Positions 8,344 through 18,072 of a stretch of 64,000 nt of DNA are shown here, piece by piece (within the stretch, counting starts at the first letter, position 1; every line of letters starts with the position of its first letter). Below the pieces are notes generated by a model. The model was not told the DNA's origin and searched no databases. It saw only the letters and a program-made list of their open reading frames with translations. The stretch comes from Chryseobacterium antibioticum (GTDB lineage: Bacteria > Bacteroidota > Bacteroidia > Flavobacteriales > Weeksellaceae). Made by a program: the position numbers and the translations under genes. The stretch covers positions 1 through 64,000 of the forward strand of contig NZ_JABBGI010000005.1 of assembly GCF_012927325.1 (NCBI RefSeq). Reading direction: 5' to 3'.

Positions 8344-11300
8344 ATGAAACTACAAAAACACAATACAAATAAGGTTTATTTAAAGGTCAGCGGCATGCTA
8401 CTGTTTTCGATCTTTAGTATGCTATCTGTCTTACAAGCCCAGAGCCTCCTTTCGGAGAGCTTCAACTATTCCCCCGGAGCTTTGTTGACGAGCAGCAACT
8501 GGACCGCGCTAGCAGGGACCGGGACTAATAATATAACGGTTTCCAATGGTAATCTTGCTTATGCTGGTTCTATTGGTAACGAAATGGGAAATAAAGTCTC
8601 TTTAGCCAATAACGGACAGGATGTCTACCGTACTTTTACCAGTACTGCAGCTCCTGTATACTCCTCACTCGTTGTCAATGTGTCAGCGGCTAATGTAGTA
8701 GGAGATTTCTTTTACTCAATAGGTACAAGTGGAGCTCCGGCTACAACGGTAGGCGCTAAATTGTTTGTTAAATCGAATGGATCAGGCTTCAGTTTTGGGG
8801 TCCTGAGAGGAACCGGAGGAACACCCGTTTATGAAACTACAGTAAGACCGTTTAATACCAATGTAATGGTGGTCTTGAAATATGAAGTGGTACCAGGAGC
8901 CACGAATGATGCCGTGAAACTATATGTAAATCCAGCATTATCTTCAGAACCAGCAATAGCAGATGCAGTATATACAGCAGCTGTTGGTGCAGATGCAGGG
9001 GCTTTTTCTGCCATAGCTCTTCTGCAGGGAACAGCCGTGACAGCTCCTACGCTGGAGGCAGATGGTATTAATGTAGGCACTACCTGGGCAAGTGTAGCTT
9101 CTCCTGTTTATGATTATGGAGATGTACCTACAACCTACGACCTTACAAAAGACGGAGTTTATGCTCCTGCAGGACACGGTCTGTTGACAGGATTTGGATT
9201 AGGAAGCATAATTTCCGATCTTGAACTTTCACCATTGAGTGTAGCTGGAGGTGCAGATAATAATGGGAGCAATGGAGACGGCACAGATGAAGATGCTGTT
9301 AATACTGCATCGAATCAGATGAGAAAGGGAATCGTTTACAGTTTAAGCGTACCTGTTATAAATAATGCCGTATCAACTAAATACTTATACGGTTGGATTG
9401 ATTTTAATAATGATGGAAGATTCCAGGTTGGAGAGGCAGCACCAGTTGTCGCTTTTTCTGCAGCTGGAAGCAGTACTCAGACACTCACCTGGACTGCAGT
9501 TCAGACAGCAACTATTGCTACAGGAACATCTAACCTGTATGTAAGATTAAGGATTTCAGATCAGTTACTTGCTGACTTTACCACTGCAGCCTCCGGAGGA
9601 GCTCTTATTGATGAACGGAGCGTTGGAAATGGAGCAGTCAGTACTGTTAATGCTGCTGATGCTCCTACAGTACCTGATGGCGAGGTGGAAGACTACCAAA
9701 TAGCCGTTGTAGATACATATGAATATGGAGACCTGCCTGTATCTTATGAACAGCCAGGAGGAACGTCCTTACCTGCACGTCAGCTGTTGAGTTCTTCTTT
9801 AAAGATTGGTGCTACAACAGATATAGAGTCAGCAGCCCAAAACGTGTCGCCGGGAGCCAATAACAATGGAACAAACGGAGATGGATTGGATGAAGACGGC
9901 ATAGACCCTACTGCGGTTTCGATTACCCCCAGTACCCTCTTTACACTCCCGGTAAATGTGACGAATATTTCCGGTGCAGCAAGCACATTATATAGCTGGC
10001 TGGATATTAATAAGAATGGAGTGCTTGAAGCAGGAGAAGTTGCAACAGCTGCTGTTAGTACAGGAACTAATGGTACTGCTGTTAATTTAAGTTGGACATC
10101 TGCTCAGACTGCGAATATTTCCGGTACGGAAGTCTATTTACGTCTGAGACTTGCAGGTACAGCTTTGGCAGATAATGCAGCTACTGCTGCTTATGATGAA
10201 AGAGCATTTGCGGATGGTCTTAATACAGGAATTTACGGTACCGCTCCAGGTATTGGAGAAATAGAAGATTACAGGATTTCAGTAAATCCAGGGTATGATT
10301 TTGGAGATGTGCATGTATCTTATGATCAGCCTGCAGGAGTCTTAATTCCGGCACGCCAGATTCCTGGTATTACTTTACGAATTGGAGCTACTACCCCTGA
10401 TGTAGAATACAATGTACAAAGCGTTGCCACTGATGCAGATAATAACGGAACTAATGGAGATGGACTTGATGAAGATGGTATCAATCCTGCTCTGTATCCT
10501 GTAACACCTACTTCTGTATTTACACTGCCTGTGAATGTCACCAATACTTCTGGAGTTGGACGTACATTATACGGATGGCTGGACATTAATAACAATGGAA
10601 TTTTTGAAGCCGGGGAAGTGGCTACAGTTTTAGTGGCTAATAACGCTACCACAGTAAATTTAGCTTGGACCGCAGCGGTCACAGGTAAAATCGCAAGTTC
10701 ATACGTGTATTTACGTCTAAGATTTACAAATGCAGGGTTATCAGACAGCGGTGCTACCACCGGTTATGATGAAAGAGCTTTTGCAGATGGACTTATTACA
10801 GGAGTTTACGGCACAGCTCCGGGTATCGGAGAAATAGAAGATTACAGACTTGCCGTAAATGCAGTTTTTGATTTTGGTGATGCACCTGAAAGCTTTGAGA
10901 TTAATAATTCTATAGACGTAGTACCAGCGAGACATATTCCTGCTTCCACATTGTATTTGGGAAGTATATATGATACGGAATCTTCTAATAATGCGGTAGC
11001 TGCAGGGGCAAATAACAGTGGGATTAATGGGGACGGAGCAGATGAAGACGGAATATCCGGGACACTGCCACAGCTTAATTCTACTACCACAAGCTACAGC
11101 GTTAATGTTAATGTATATAAGACCATTGCCGGAACTGCTACATTGCATGGCTGGATCGATATGGACGGAGACGGACGTTTTTCGGCATCTGAATATACTT
11201 CTGTAGCTGTAACAGGAACTACTGGTGCACAAACTGCTGTACTTACCTGGTCTGCACCGTTCTATTTTGATACAGGTGCTGCAACAAGCTATATGAGACT

Positions 11301-13413
11301 GCGTTTTACTACTGCAACTCTCACGGACAATGCAACGACTGACCTTATAGACGAACGTTCTATAGGAGACGGGCTTAACATAGGAGTTTACGGTACAACA
11401 TATGCCAATGGAGAAATAGAAGATTATCCTGTACCGCTACCTGCTCCTGTTATTATTGATCCTAATTTAGATTCTGATGGAGACGGTGTTCGTGATATCC
11501 TGGACCTTGATGACGATAATGACGGGATACTGGACGCTACTGAAGGTCCTGTTTCACTAAATGATTCTGCATTTAAGCTTTACAATACCCCAAATTTTCA
11601 GGGAACTACGGCTTATCAATGGAATTTATATGTTACAGGAACAGCGGGTACTACGGTAACCTATACCCCTTATGGCGGAGCAGCCACACCAGCTGTGATT
11701 CCAGCCTCTGGAATTCTGGTGATTAATCTACTACCCGCACAAATACCAGACTGGCCTTTAAATACTGTAACCAGCGGAAAATATGTGCAGGTATCTTCTT
11801 CTTCTCCTGTTTCAATTCTACAGGAAATACAAGGAGCTCCGGCGGCGGATGATGCTGCAGTAGTATATCCTCCTTCTGTATGGGGTACAAAATATACAGT
11901 TAATTCCTACCCATCTACTTTTACTAATGGTATACAGATTTTCAGTGCCAGCGATAACAATATGGTGGTTGTTAAAAACAAAGCTGGAGCAACTGTTGCA
12001 TCTTTTACCCTGAATAATGGCCAGAATTATGTTTATGACAACGGCACACCAGATTCTACAGGTTTTACCGTGACTTCTACTAAATCTGTAGGTGTAATGA
12101 CATACAACAGATGTGCAAACGGGACTGCAGGTGCCTGTGATAATCTGGTAGAATACTTATTGCCGGACCGATTACTGGGGACTAAGTTTTTAACAAGAAG
12201 TGCTGCAAATACAGGCAGAATGACAATTACTGCAACCAAAAGCGGGACCGCAGTAAAAGTAGACGGAGCAATTGTAACCGTATTAAGTAATCCAGGGGAT
12301 ACTTATACTTATACACAGAGTATCAATACTTCTGAAATTATTGAAACCAGTGCTCCGGTGCAGTTTACTAAAATAGTACCTTATAACTATGATCCTTCAC
12401 TAACAACCATACAGGATGTAACTAAGGCTACCTTAGGGCCCGCTATAATGTCGATTCCAACGACAATGACAACATCAAACAGCTTGACAATCTTTGTTAA
12501 AACAGGAAGTACAGGAAAAATGCTGTATAATGGCAACCCAATCAGCGGATGGGCGCCTTTCAGCTATGATTCTACCTATTCGTATGTTACATTAACAAAT
12601 GCCAACGGGATCACGGCCGGTTCTTTAGTTAATATAAGCTCTACTACCGGAGATGTTCCATTTATGACCGACTGGTACGGAACAGGAATTAATATCACTG
12701 CTGCAACACCTTTATCTATAGGTGGGATAAGTGTGGTGTCAGGGACAAATTCTGCTAACAGCTACAAAGATACCGATGGAGACGGAATACCGGATTATCT
12801 GGATCTCGATTCTGATAATGATGGCTGTCTGGATGCCTTAGAGGGAGATGAAAATGTAACCGCAAATCAGCTAGTTAATGCTGGCGGAACACTTACGGTA
12901 GGTATCGGCTCTACAGCTTCTAATAAAAACCTTTGTGCTTCCGGCGTATGTGTAGATGCACAAGGCGTACCCGCAGTAGTAAACAGCGGTGGGGCCGCAG
13001 ATGTCAATGGAAGTCAGGGACAGGGAATTGGGAATTCTGAAAATTCTTTACTACAAGATGCTGTCTGTCTGCTTACGCCATTCTGCTACAAACCTGGAAT
13101 AACAAGCGGTACTGCACTGGATAGTAAAGCAGGAATTACCTCTCTGAACAGAGCAGGGTCAACAGATCCTGATAACTGGCCAATGATCCGTAAGGGAGCA
13201 TGGATGGTACTTGAATCCAAGACCAAAGGGTTTGTAGTGAACAGACTTCCTTTTAATGGAACAGGTAATCCTGTAGGAATTCCTGCAGTTGATTTTGTAG
13301 AAGGGATGATGGTGTATGATACAACAAACAATTGTCTGAAAACGTATACATCAACAGATGGTGGAAGTACATTCAGCTGGCAGTGTTTAAATACACAGAC
13401 CTGTCCTGAATAA
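8344..13413 (+). CDS. Giant secreted surface protein with four GEVED repeats
   Basis: 1689 aa with a signal peptide ending near 'VLQAQ'. After a ~220-residue lectin-like beta region there are four ~190-residue repeats (about 256-450, 459-640, 652-830, 842-1025). Each begins 'YDYGDvP.sY', carries an acidic loop 'NNGtNGDGlDEDGi', and ends 'GEIEDYrisV', the GEVED-domain signature. Acidic 'DSDGDGVRDILDLDDDNDG' (about 1039-1068) and 'DTDGDGIPDYLDLDSDNDG' (about 1476-1500) are thrombospondin type-3 calcium-binding stretches flanking an IgGFc-binding-like region. The C-terminus ('VEGMMVYDTTNNCLKTYT') resembles that of 14078-14584. No clear T9SS sorting domain is seen. Probably an adhesin or matrix protein. 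Confidence 0.85.
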   Translation: MKLQKHNTNKVYLKVSGMLLFSIFSMLSVLQAQSLLSESFNYSPGALLTSSNWTALAGTGTNNITVSNGNLAYAGSIGNEMGNKVSLANNGQDVYRTFTSTAAPVYSSLVVNVSAANVVGDFFYSIGTSGAPATTVGAKLFVKSNGSGFSFGVLRGTGGTPVYETTVRPFNTNVMVVLKYEVVPGATNDAVKLYVNPALSSEPAIADAVYTAAVGADAGAFSAIALLQGTAVTAPTLEADGINVGTTWASVASPVYDYGDVPTTYDLTKDGVYAPAGHGLLTGFGLGSIISDLELSPLSVAGGADNNGSNGDGTDEDAVNTASNQMRKGIVYSLSVPVINNAVSTKYLYGWIDFNNDGRFQVGEAAPVVAFSAAGSSTQTLTWTAVQTATIATGTSNLYVRLRISDQLLADFTTAASGGALIDERSVGNGAVSTVNAADAPTVPDGEVEDYQIAVVDTYEYGDLPVSYEQPGGTSLPARQLLSSSLKIGATTDIESAAQNVSPGANNNGTNGDGLDEDGIDPTAVSITPSTLFTLPVNVTNISGAASTLYSWLDINKNGVLEAGEVATAAVSTGTNGTAVNLSWTSAQTANISGTEVYLRLRLAGTALADNAATAAYDERAFADGLNTGIYGTAPGIGEIEDYRISVNPGYDFGDVHVSYDQPAGVLIPARQIPGITLRIGATTPDVEYNVQSVATDADNNGTNGDGLDEDGINPALYPVTPTSVFTLPVNVTNTSGVGRTLYGWLDINNNGIFEAGEVATVLVANNATTVNLAWTAAVTGKIASSYVYLRLRFTNAGLSDSGATTGYDERAFADGLITGVYGTAPGIGEIEDYRLAVNAVFDFGDAPESFEINNSIDVVPARHIPASTLYLGSIYDTESSNNAVAAGANNSGINGDGADEDGISGTLPQLNSTTTSYSVNVNVYKTIAGTATLHGWIDMDGDGRFSASEYTSVAVTGTTGAQTAVLTWSAPFYFDTGAATSYMRLRFTTATLTDNATTDLIDERSIGDGLNIGVYGTTYANGEIEDYPVPLPAPVIIDPNLDSDGDGVRDILDLDDDNDGILDATEGPVSLNDSAFKLYNTPNFQGTTAYQWNLYVTGTAGTTVTYTPYGGAATPAVIPASGILVINLLPAQIPDWPLNTVTSGKYVQVSSSSPVSILQEIQGAPAADDAAVVYPPSVWGTKYTVNSYPSTFTNGIQIFSASDNNMVVVKNKAGATVASFTLNNGQNYVYDNGTPDSTGFTVTSTKSVGVMTYNRCANGTAGACDNLVEYLLPDRLLGTKFLTRSAANTGRMTITATKSGTAVKVDGAIVTVLSNPGDTYTYTQSINTSEIIETSAPVQFTKIVPYNYDPSLTTIQDVTKATLGPAIMSIPTTMTTSNSLTIFVKTGSTGKMLYNGNPISGWAPFSYDSTYSYVTLTNANGITAGSLVNISSTTGDVPFMTDWYGTGINITAATPLSIGGISVVSGTNSANSYKDTDGDGIPDYLDLDSDNDGCLDALEGDENVTANQLVNAGGTLTVGIGSTASNKNLCASGVCVDAQGVPAVVNSGGAADVNGSQGQGIGNSENSLLQDAVCLLTPFCYKPGITSGTALDSKAGITSLNRAGSTDPDNWPMIRKGAWMVLESKTKGFVVNRLPFNGTGNPVGIPAVDFVEGMMVYDTTNNCLKTYTSTDGGSTFSWQCLNTQTCPE

Positions 13414-13421
13414 ACTACCCC

Positions 13422-13997
13422 GGGGCAGAGCCCCGAAGTATTAAAAGTCAAAAAGTGTAAGTTGAGCCTCATGCACTTTTTGATATTCTTTTTCTTTTCC
13501 TTGATTTTCTATATATTTTTTAATGACATCTTTGTTTCCATATTGACCTACTGTGTTTGCGTAATAACCACTTGTCCAAAAATTTCCACCCCAAAGCTTA
13601 GCTTTAACTTCAGGAAAACGTTTGAAAATCTCTTTAGCTGTGATACTTTTTACTTTCATACAAATTTCACTAATTGACAAATTTGGAACACTTTGTATCA
13701 AAAAATGAACATGGTTATCTTCATAACCAATTTCTAAAAAATGAATTTCATAGCGATGAGACAATTCAATACATATTTCTTTCAAGCCAGTTCCAACTTC
13801 TTCACTTATAACCGAATTCCTGTATTTCACAGGAAAAACAATATGGTAAAGAAGTAAGGTTTTATTATGTCTTTTCAAAATATGATCGTCCATAAATCAA
13901 AGCTACATCTTTTTATTCTTTTGAAAAACCATCCGTTTTTCAAACTTTTCCTCTTTTCACCCCGAGGCAGAGCCTCGAGGAATTCTTTAGATTAAAT
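13422..13997 (-). mobile_element. IS200/IS605-type insertion sequence, copy 2 (~576 bp)
   Basis: Same sequence as 769-1344 (offset 12653), with the same AGA-loop hairpins at both ends. It starts 9 bp after the stop of the giant adhesin gene and separates it from the small surface gene at 14078. The element therefore inserted between two genes that probably formed one operon. Confidence 0.85.
13441..13893 (-). CDS. tnpA: IS200/IS605-type Y1 (HUH) transposase TnpA, copy 2
   Basis: 150 aa, identical to the product of 788-1240, with the HUH motif in 'EDNHVHFLIQ'. Transcribed against the adhesin gene, so its transcript would be antisense to the 3' end of that gene if it read through. Identity of the two copies at DNA level points to very recent movement. 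Confidence 0.9.
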   Translation of the reverse strand: MDDHILKRHNKTLLLYHIVFPVKYRNSVISEEVGTGLKEICIELSHRYEIHFLEIGYEDNHVHFLIQSVPNLSISEICMKVKSITAKEIFKRFPEVKAKLWGGNFWTSGYYANTVGQYGNKDVIKKYIENQGKEKEYQKVHEAQLTLFDF

Positions 13998-14077
13998 AAT
14001 AACATAAGCTAAAAGCAAAAGTAATAGATATTTTTTCTATTGCTTTTGCCCAAGCTTTTTAACTTAAAATTTATAAA

Positions 14078-14584
14078 ATGAATAAAATAATAGTAAGTTT
14101 TGCATTAGTCTGCATTGTGGGCATAAAGGCTCAGGTAGCCATAGGAAAAGCTAGTGTTACTAATCCTTCGGTCTCATTAGAATTTGCAAATACCGAAAAC
14201 AGAGGGCTGGTTCTTCCTTATGTAGAAAGTAACAGCGGGATTTCTGAAAATGGAACTCTTATTTACAACACAGCAGATAAGAAAGTAAAATACCTTAAGG
14301 GTGGAAGTTGGTTTGACTTAAGTGTAGATACCACAGGAAATGCAGATCTATCCATACAAACTACCAAAGCTGAGAAAACAGGAGCTAAGGTAAGTATTGG
14401 AACACCTACTTCAACAGACGGCATTTTGGTTTTGGAGGACAATAACAAAGCGATGATTCTTCCTAAAGTAGCCAGTCCGCATTTGAATGTTATCAATCCT
14501 GCTGCAGGAATGATGGTATATGATACGACAGCCCGTCAGTTGGCCGTGTACAATGGGACGGTGTGGTCTTTCTGGAAACCATAG
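14078..14584 (+). CDS. Small secreted surface protein, '..VYDTTARQLAVYNG' type
   Basis: 168 aa; signal peptide of ~18 residues ('IIVSFALVCIVGIKAQ'). The mature protein opens 'VAIGKASVTNPSVSLEFA', a variant of the 'QVGINTxNPQATLDV' opening shared by other secreted proteins in this window. It contains 'NRGLVLPYVES' and ends 'AGMMVYDTTARQLAVYNGTVWSFWKP'. That ending matches the C-terminus of the giant adhesin. Such proteins are abundant in Chryseobacterium and are thought to be surface or matrix components. Their molecular role is unknown. It is followed 133 bp later by the HTH pair. Confidence 0.75.
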   Translation: MNKIIVSFALVCIVGIKAQVAIGKASVTNPSVSLEFANTENRGLVLPYVESNSGISENGTLIYNTADKKVKYLKGGSWFDLSVDTTGNADLSIQTTKAEKTGAKVSIGTPTSTDGILVLEDNNKAMILPKVASPHLNVINPAAGMMVYDTTARQLAVYNGTVWSFWKP

Positions 14585-14717
14585 TCTTACTCTAAATACA
14601 CTATTCTTCAACCAGGTAGTTAATGTATCCGTTTTTCATAAGTTCTGATCCAAAAATTACTATGGTTGAAGTTTTAAATATTTTAGTCAATTATAAACAT
14701 CAATAAATTTATCAAAT

Positions 14718-15158
14718 ATGGATCGTAACTTTAAAAATATTCATGTAGGATCCCTAATTAAGCAAAAGACAACAGAGCTTGATATGGAAATTGATCGCAT
14801 TTGTAATTTCATGAAATGCAATGAGCAAGATGTAGAGAAGATGTTTTTGCAAAAGGACATTTCTACAGATTCTTTATTAAAGTGGAGTAAACTATTAGAA
14901 TATGATTTCTTTAGATTATATACCCAACATTTGATATTTTTTTCACCTCCAGCAAGAAACAATCCTTATAAAGCTGAACAAATATCCGAACTTCCACAAT
15001 TCAGAAAAAACATTTATACAGGAGAAGTCATTGATTTTATTTTAGAACTCATCAATTCAGGCGAAAAAACAAAACAACAAGTTATTGACGAATATAGAAT
15101 TCCCAAAACCACACTCTTTAAATGGATCGCAAAATACAGAAAAAAAGAAACTAAATAA
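14718..15158 (+). CDS. Small helix-turn-helix protein, first of a pair (copy A)
   Basis: 146 aa, no signal peptide. The N-terminal half has a conserved core 'RICNFMKCNEQDVEKM' then 'LLKWSKLLEYDFFRLYTQHL'. The C-terminal ~50 residues form a transposase-OrfA-like HTH ('VIDEYRIPKTTLFKWIAKYR'). A closely similar protein is at 26651-27094, also followed ~170-200 bp later by a 108-aa HTH protein. The pair sits between surface-protein genes in both places, suggesting it regulates them. The HTH may derive from an IS3-type OrfA that was domesticated; no transposase catalytic gene is present. Confidence 0.75.
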   Translation: MDRNFKNIHVGSLIKQKTTELDMEIDRICNFMKCNEQDVEKMFLQKDISTDSLLKWSKLLEYDFFRLYTQHLIFFSPPARNNPYKAEQISELPQFRKNIYTGEVIDFILELINSGEKTKQQVIDEYRIPKTTLFKWIAKYRKKETK

Positions 15159-15355
15159 ACACTCATGTAAAAGTACCTCCTATTCTTATATTATGTATTA
15201 TGGATACAACGTCAAATAAACATCAATAATATAACAAATTTGCTTAACGATTTCCGCCCCTGAACCCTTAATATGGCGATTTAGATTTTAACTACACAAA
15301 TGATAATTTTTGTTAAGGACGGGGGGATGGGAATTGTTATTAAAAAAATAAAATT

Positions 15356-15682
15356 ATGGAAAAAATGATGCCTAATTACAAATTAATTTATGGAGATATT
15401 ATTAAAAAAAAATATCCTCATAAAAAGCTTCAGTGCCATACTATATTGAATAAGGAGCAACTATCTGTTTTAGATGTTATCAAGCTAAACGATATTATTT
15501 TTGATAGCACTCACAAAGAAGCAGGTATATTTAATCAAATGCTGCGCTCGTATGATCAGTCTGCCATATTGGAGATTTTGGATTATCAAAAAGCAAATAA
15601 GCTAAATAATACTCAGCTAGCACTAGAATTTAAACTTAGCAGAAATAGCATCAGTAAGTGGAAAAAAATATTTGTCGCATAA
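15356..15682 (+). CDS. Small helix-turn-helix protein, second of a pair (copy A)
   Basis: 108 aa. The N-terminal part 'MPNYKLIYGDIIKKKYPHK' and 'LSVLDVIKLNDIIF' matches the partner at 27261-27587. The C-terminal HTH is 'DYQKANKLNNTQLALEFK' followed by 'LSRNSISKWKKIF', similar to OrfA/Hin-type DNA-binding helices. Cytoplasmic and likely DNA binding. It lies 197 bp after the first HTH gene and 93 bp before a secreted C1q-like gene, all on the same strand. Confidence 0.75.
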   Translation: MEKMMPNYKLIYGDIIKKKYPHKKLQCHTILNKEQLSVLDVIKLNDIIFDSTHKEAGIFNQMLRSYDQSAILEILDYQKANKLNNTQLALEFKLSRNSISKWKKIFVA

Positions 15683-15775
15683 AACTGATCATCTGATTTC
15701 TGTTTACAACCATTATAACTTTTATGATGATAGAATAAATATATCAACACAATCACCAAACACACATTTTTTATT

Positions 15776-16450
15776 ATGAATGCAAAAATTTTATTTCTTA
15801 TGTTAGGGATAATTTCCTCTGCATTTAAGAGCCAGGTAGGTATCAATACCAAAAATCCTCAAGCAACTCTAGATGTCAATGGGGATGTTATGATACGAAA
15901 AGTAGATACTTTAGCTACTCCAGAAAATGGGAGCAGAATATTAGTATTAAGCAATAATAATACTATAAATCAAATAGATGCGGATCATTTATTAACCCCA
16001 AAAATTATTGTAAAAGGATTAGGCGGTACAGGATTCTCCCTCTTATCAATCAGTTTATTGAATGGATGGCTTCAGGTATCTTTTCCTACTCTGGAAATTG
16101 ACGATGGGAACAATTATAGCCTGTCTCAACAAGAATTTATTACCCCAAAAACCGGGATTTATAATGTCTATTTTTTTTTAGAAATGGCATCTCTTCTTTC
16201 TGCATCAACTACAGGAATTGGGATTTTTAAAATTGGTATTTCTGGTAATATTACCTTATTATGCGAAGAATCTTTTGCCAATATCAACGTTTTAGGTATA
16301 GGGGTTTCTCCACCTACCAGATCCACACAAACCATTGTAAAACTCAATAAAGGAGATAAAATTACTTTTGGAATGAGGGGTGTCGTATTATCTAATATTA
16401 GTCTATTAGCCAATTCCAATGCTCAATTTTCTATTTTGCAGGAAAGATAG
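15776..16450 (+). CDS. Secreted protein with C1q/TNF-like C-terminal domain
   Basis: 224 aa with a signal peptide ending 'SAFKSQ'. The mature N-terminus is the typical 'QVGINTKNPQATLDVNGDV' surface-protein opening. From about residue 105 the pattern of beta strands ('GIYNVYFFLEM', 'GIFKIGISGNITLLCEE', 'STQTIVKLNKGDKITFGMRG', 'AQFSILQE') fits a C1q-like jelly roll, in which the strand 'vkLnkGDki' is the best conserved. Probably a trimeric surface or extracellular protein. It closes the first surface-protein locus. Confidence 0.7.
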   Translation: MNAKILFLMLGIISSAFKSQVGINTKNPQATLDVNGDVMIRKVDTLATPENGSRILVLSNNNTINQIDADHLLTPKIIVKGLGGTGFSLLSISLLNGWLQVSFPTLEIDDGNNYSLSQQEFITPKTGIYNVYFFLEMASLLSASTTGIGIFKIGISGNITLLCEESFANINVLGIGVSPPTRSTQTIVKLNKGDKITFGMRGVVLSNISLLANSNAQFSILQER

Positions 16451-16654
16451 ATTAGATATGGTTTTCTCTATTCATTTTTTAATAATGATGCAGACTTTTA
16501 TTAATTATCTAAAGTCTGCATCATTGATTGGAAAGCTAAAGAGTTCTAAATCCCAGCTAAAAAATCAGGTGATAAGATACTTGAACTGGTACATTCAAGT
16601 ATCTTATCATCACAATTTATAATCCTTGAAGATTACATAAAATCAGGACATCCT

Positions 16655-16782
16655 ATTTATACTGAAAATCAATTAATTAAATAATAAATATGCAATAAAT
16701 CATCTATAAAAGTGTTTGAAGATAATCCTGTTATGCTCACACACAAATGGCATCACTTTAATAGAGGTGACGCCATTTCTTT
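16655..16782 (+). ncRNA. Candidate small RNA with terminator hairpin (copy 1)
   Basis: A ~90-nt body (TTTATACTGAAAATCAAT..., then ATCATCTATAAAAG and GATAATCCTGTTATG) precedes a hairpin AAATGGCATCAC / GTGACGCCATTT at 16745-16778. The same body and a homologous hairpin occur at 33052-33182, in an unrelated gene context. Conservation of a non-coding body plus terminator argues for a small RNA, or alternatively a long dispersed 3' element. No open frame is shared. Confidence 0.45.
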
Positions 16783-16918
16783 ATATGACTATTTTTATAA
16801 AGTGCCCCATTTTAAACAAATAAAAATTCCATAATCAAAATACTTGTCTAGTTTAAATTCGTAAAGACGAATAATCCTTCTCCTTCTAACTTGAGATGAT
16901 ATAAGAAAATTTTCACTT

Positions 16919-18055
16919 TCAGGACTCCAGAATAACCCAACCTTTTAACGCTTCAAAAACCGTCATCAGTTTTGTTGGTATTTTCTTATCCTCTACTGTA
17001 TCAAGTTTAAGAATTGAAGCTATTTTTTCTTCTTCTCCGCGTTCTACTAATTCTACCCAATCAGGATTAACGATCAAGGTTCTGCCTATGGCTACCATCG
17101 ATACACCATAGTCTAAAACTTTATCAGCCATCGCAGGCGTAGTAATACCTCCAGCTACAAGTACAGGAACTCTGTTGTTCACATAATTGTTTAGTACAAC
17201 TGATATTGGCTCTTCTGAATATTTTGAATCAAGTGGTTTTTGATTGACAGCATTCAGCAGAGAGAAATGTAAATAATCGATATTTTCTTCAATCAATTGA
17301 TCCATTAAAATGAAAGTGTCTGGAAGTCCATAGGTCTGTTGAGGCATTTCTTCAGGTGAAATTCTATACCCTATTAAAAAAGGACGATCAGCATATTTTG
17401 AAACTACATCTTTTACCTCTCTTACAATTTCCATACTAAGTCGTAGACGATTTTCCAGAGAACCTCCCCATTGATCATTTCTTTTATTGAAAAAAGGTGA
17501 TATAAAATTCTGAAGCAAAAATCCGTGTGCACCGTGAATTTCAACACCATCAAAACCTGCTTCGATGGCTCTTCTGGTGGTATCGCCAAATGCCTTGATC
17601 ATTTCCAGAATTTCATTTTCGCTCAATTCTTTCGGAAGATTTTCTTTATCAGAAAGCAGTATCGGGCCACTTGAGACCGCGCTTGCACTTACTACTTCAC
17701 CATTTGGAATAAGACCCGGAATTGCTTTGTTACCTGCGTGAAACATCTGTAAAATTGCCGGAGCTCCACCCCTTTTTGCAGCATGCGCAAGCTTCTTCAG
17801 ACTTGGAAGAAACGTATCGTCGTATCCTGCAAATTCGTGGGTAAAACCAATTCCATTGGCCGTTACGTGAGTACATCCCGTAATGACCAATCCTACTCCA
17901 TTTACTCTTTTATGGTAATATTCGACCTCATCGTCAGATATAGTGAAGTCTTCATTCGATGCCCAAGTAGTCATTGGCGACATCACCATTCTGTTTTTTA
18001 AACTGATTCCTTTATTAAATGTTAAAGGAGAAAATAGATTATTATATTTATTCAT
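16919..18055 (-). CDS. NADH:flavin oxidoreductase, old yellow enzyme family
   Basis: 378 aa, a complete OYE TIM-barrel. It has 'LFSPLTFNKGISLKNRMVMS' at the N-terminus, 'GGAPAILQMFHAGNKA' in the middle, the substrate/FMN motif 'FDGVEIHGAHGFLLQNFISP' with 'NQRNDxWGGSLENR'-type continuation, and 'PVLVAGGITTPAMADKVL' with 'VAIGRTLIVNPDW' for FMN phosphate binding. Such cytoplasmic FMN enzymes reduce activated C=C bonds with NAD(P)H. It appears to be the end of a minus-strand cluster with NTF2-like and NmrA-like genes, a common electrophile/oxidative-stress grouping. Confidence 0.88.
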   Translation of the reverse strand: MNKYNNLFSPLTFNKGISLKNRMVMSPMTTWASNEDFTISDDEVEYYHKRVNGVGLVITGCTHVTANGIGFTHEFAGYDDTFLPSLKKLAHAAKRGGAPAILQMFHAGNKAIPGLIPNGEVVSASAVSSGPILLSDKENLPKELSENEILEMIKAFGDTTRRAIEAGFDGVEIHGAHGFLLQNFISPFFNKRNDQWGGSLENRLRLSMEIVREVKDVVSKYADRPFLIGYRISPEEMPQQTYGLPDTFILMDQLIEENIDYLHFSLLNAVNQKPLDSKYSEEPISVVLNNYVNNRVPVLVAGGITTPAMADKVLDYGVSMVAIGRTLIVNPDWVELVERGEEEKIASILKLDTVEDKKIPTKLMTVFEALKGWVILES

Positions 18056-18072
18056 TACTTTTTTATTAAATA

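Noticed and set aside
10741..11232. Long minus-strand frames inside the giant adhesin
   Set aside because: Mirror frames of the repetitive GEVED coding sequence; low-complexity cysteine/serine-rich translations without starts or signals.
769..13997. Composite transposon made by the two IS copies
   Set aside because: IS200/IS605 elements move singly as ssDNA and do not normally form composite transposons. No target duplication flanks the whole.
14718..15682. HTH pair as an intact IS3-type element
   Set aside because: OrfA-like HTH is present, but there is no DDE OrfB, no inverted repeats, and the pair is conserved in order between two loci.
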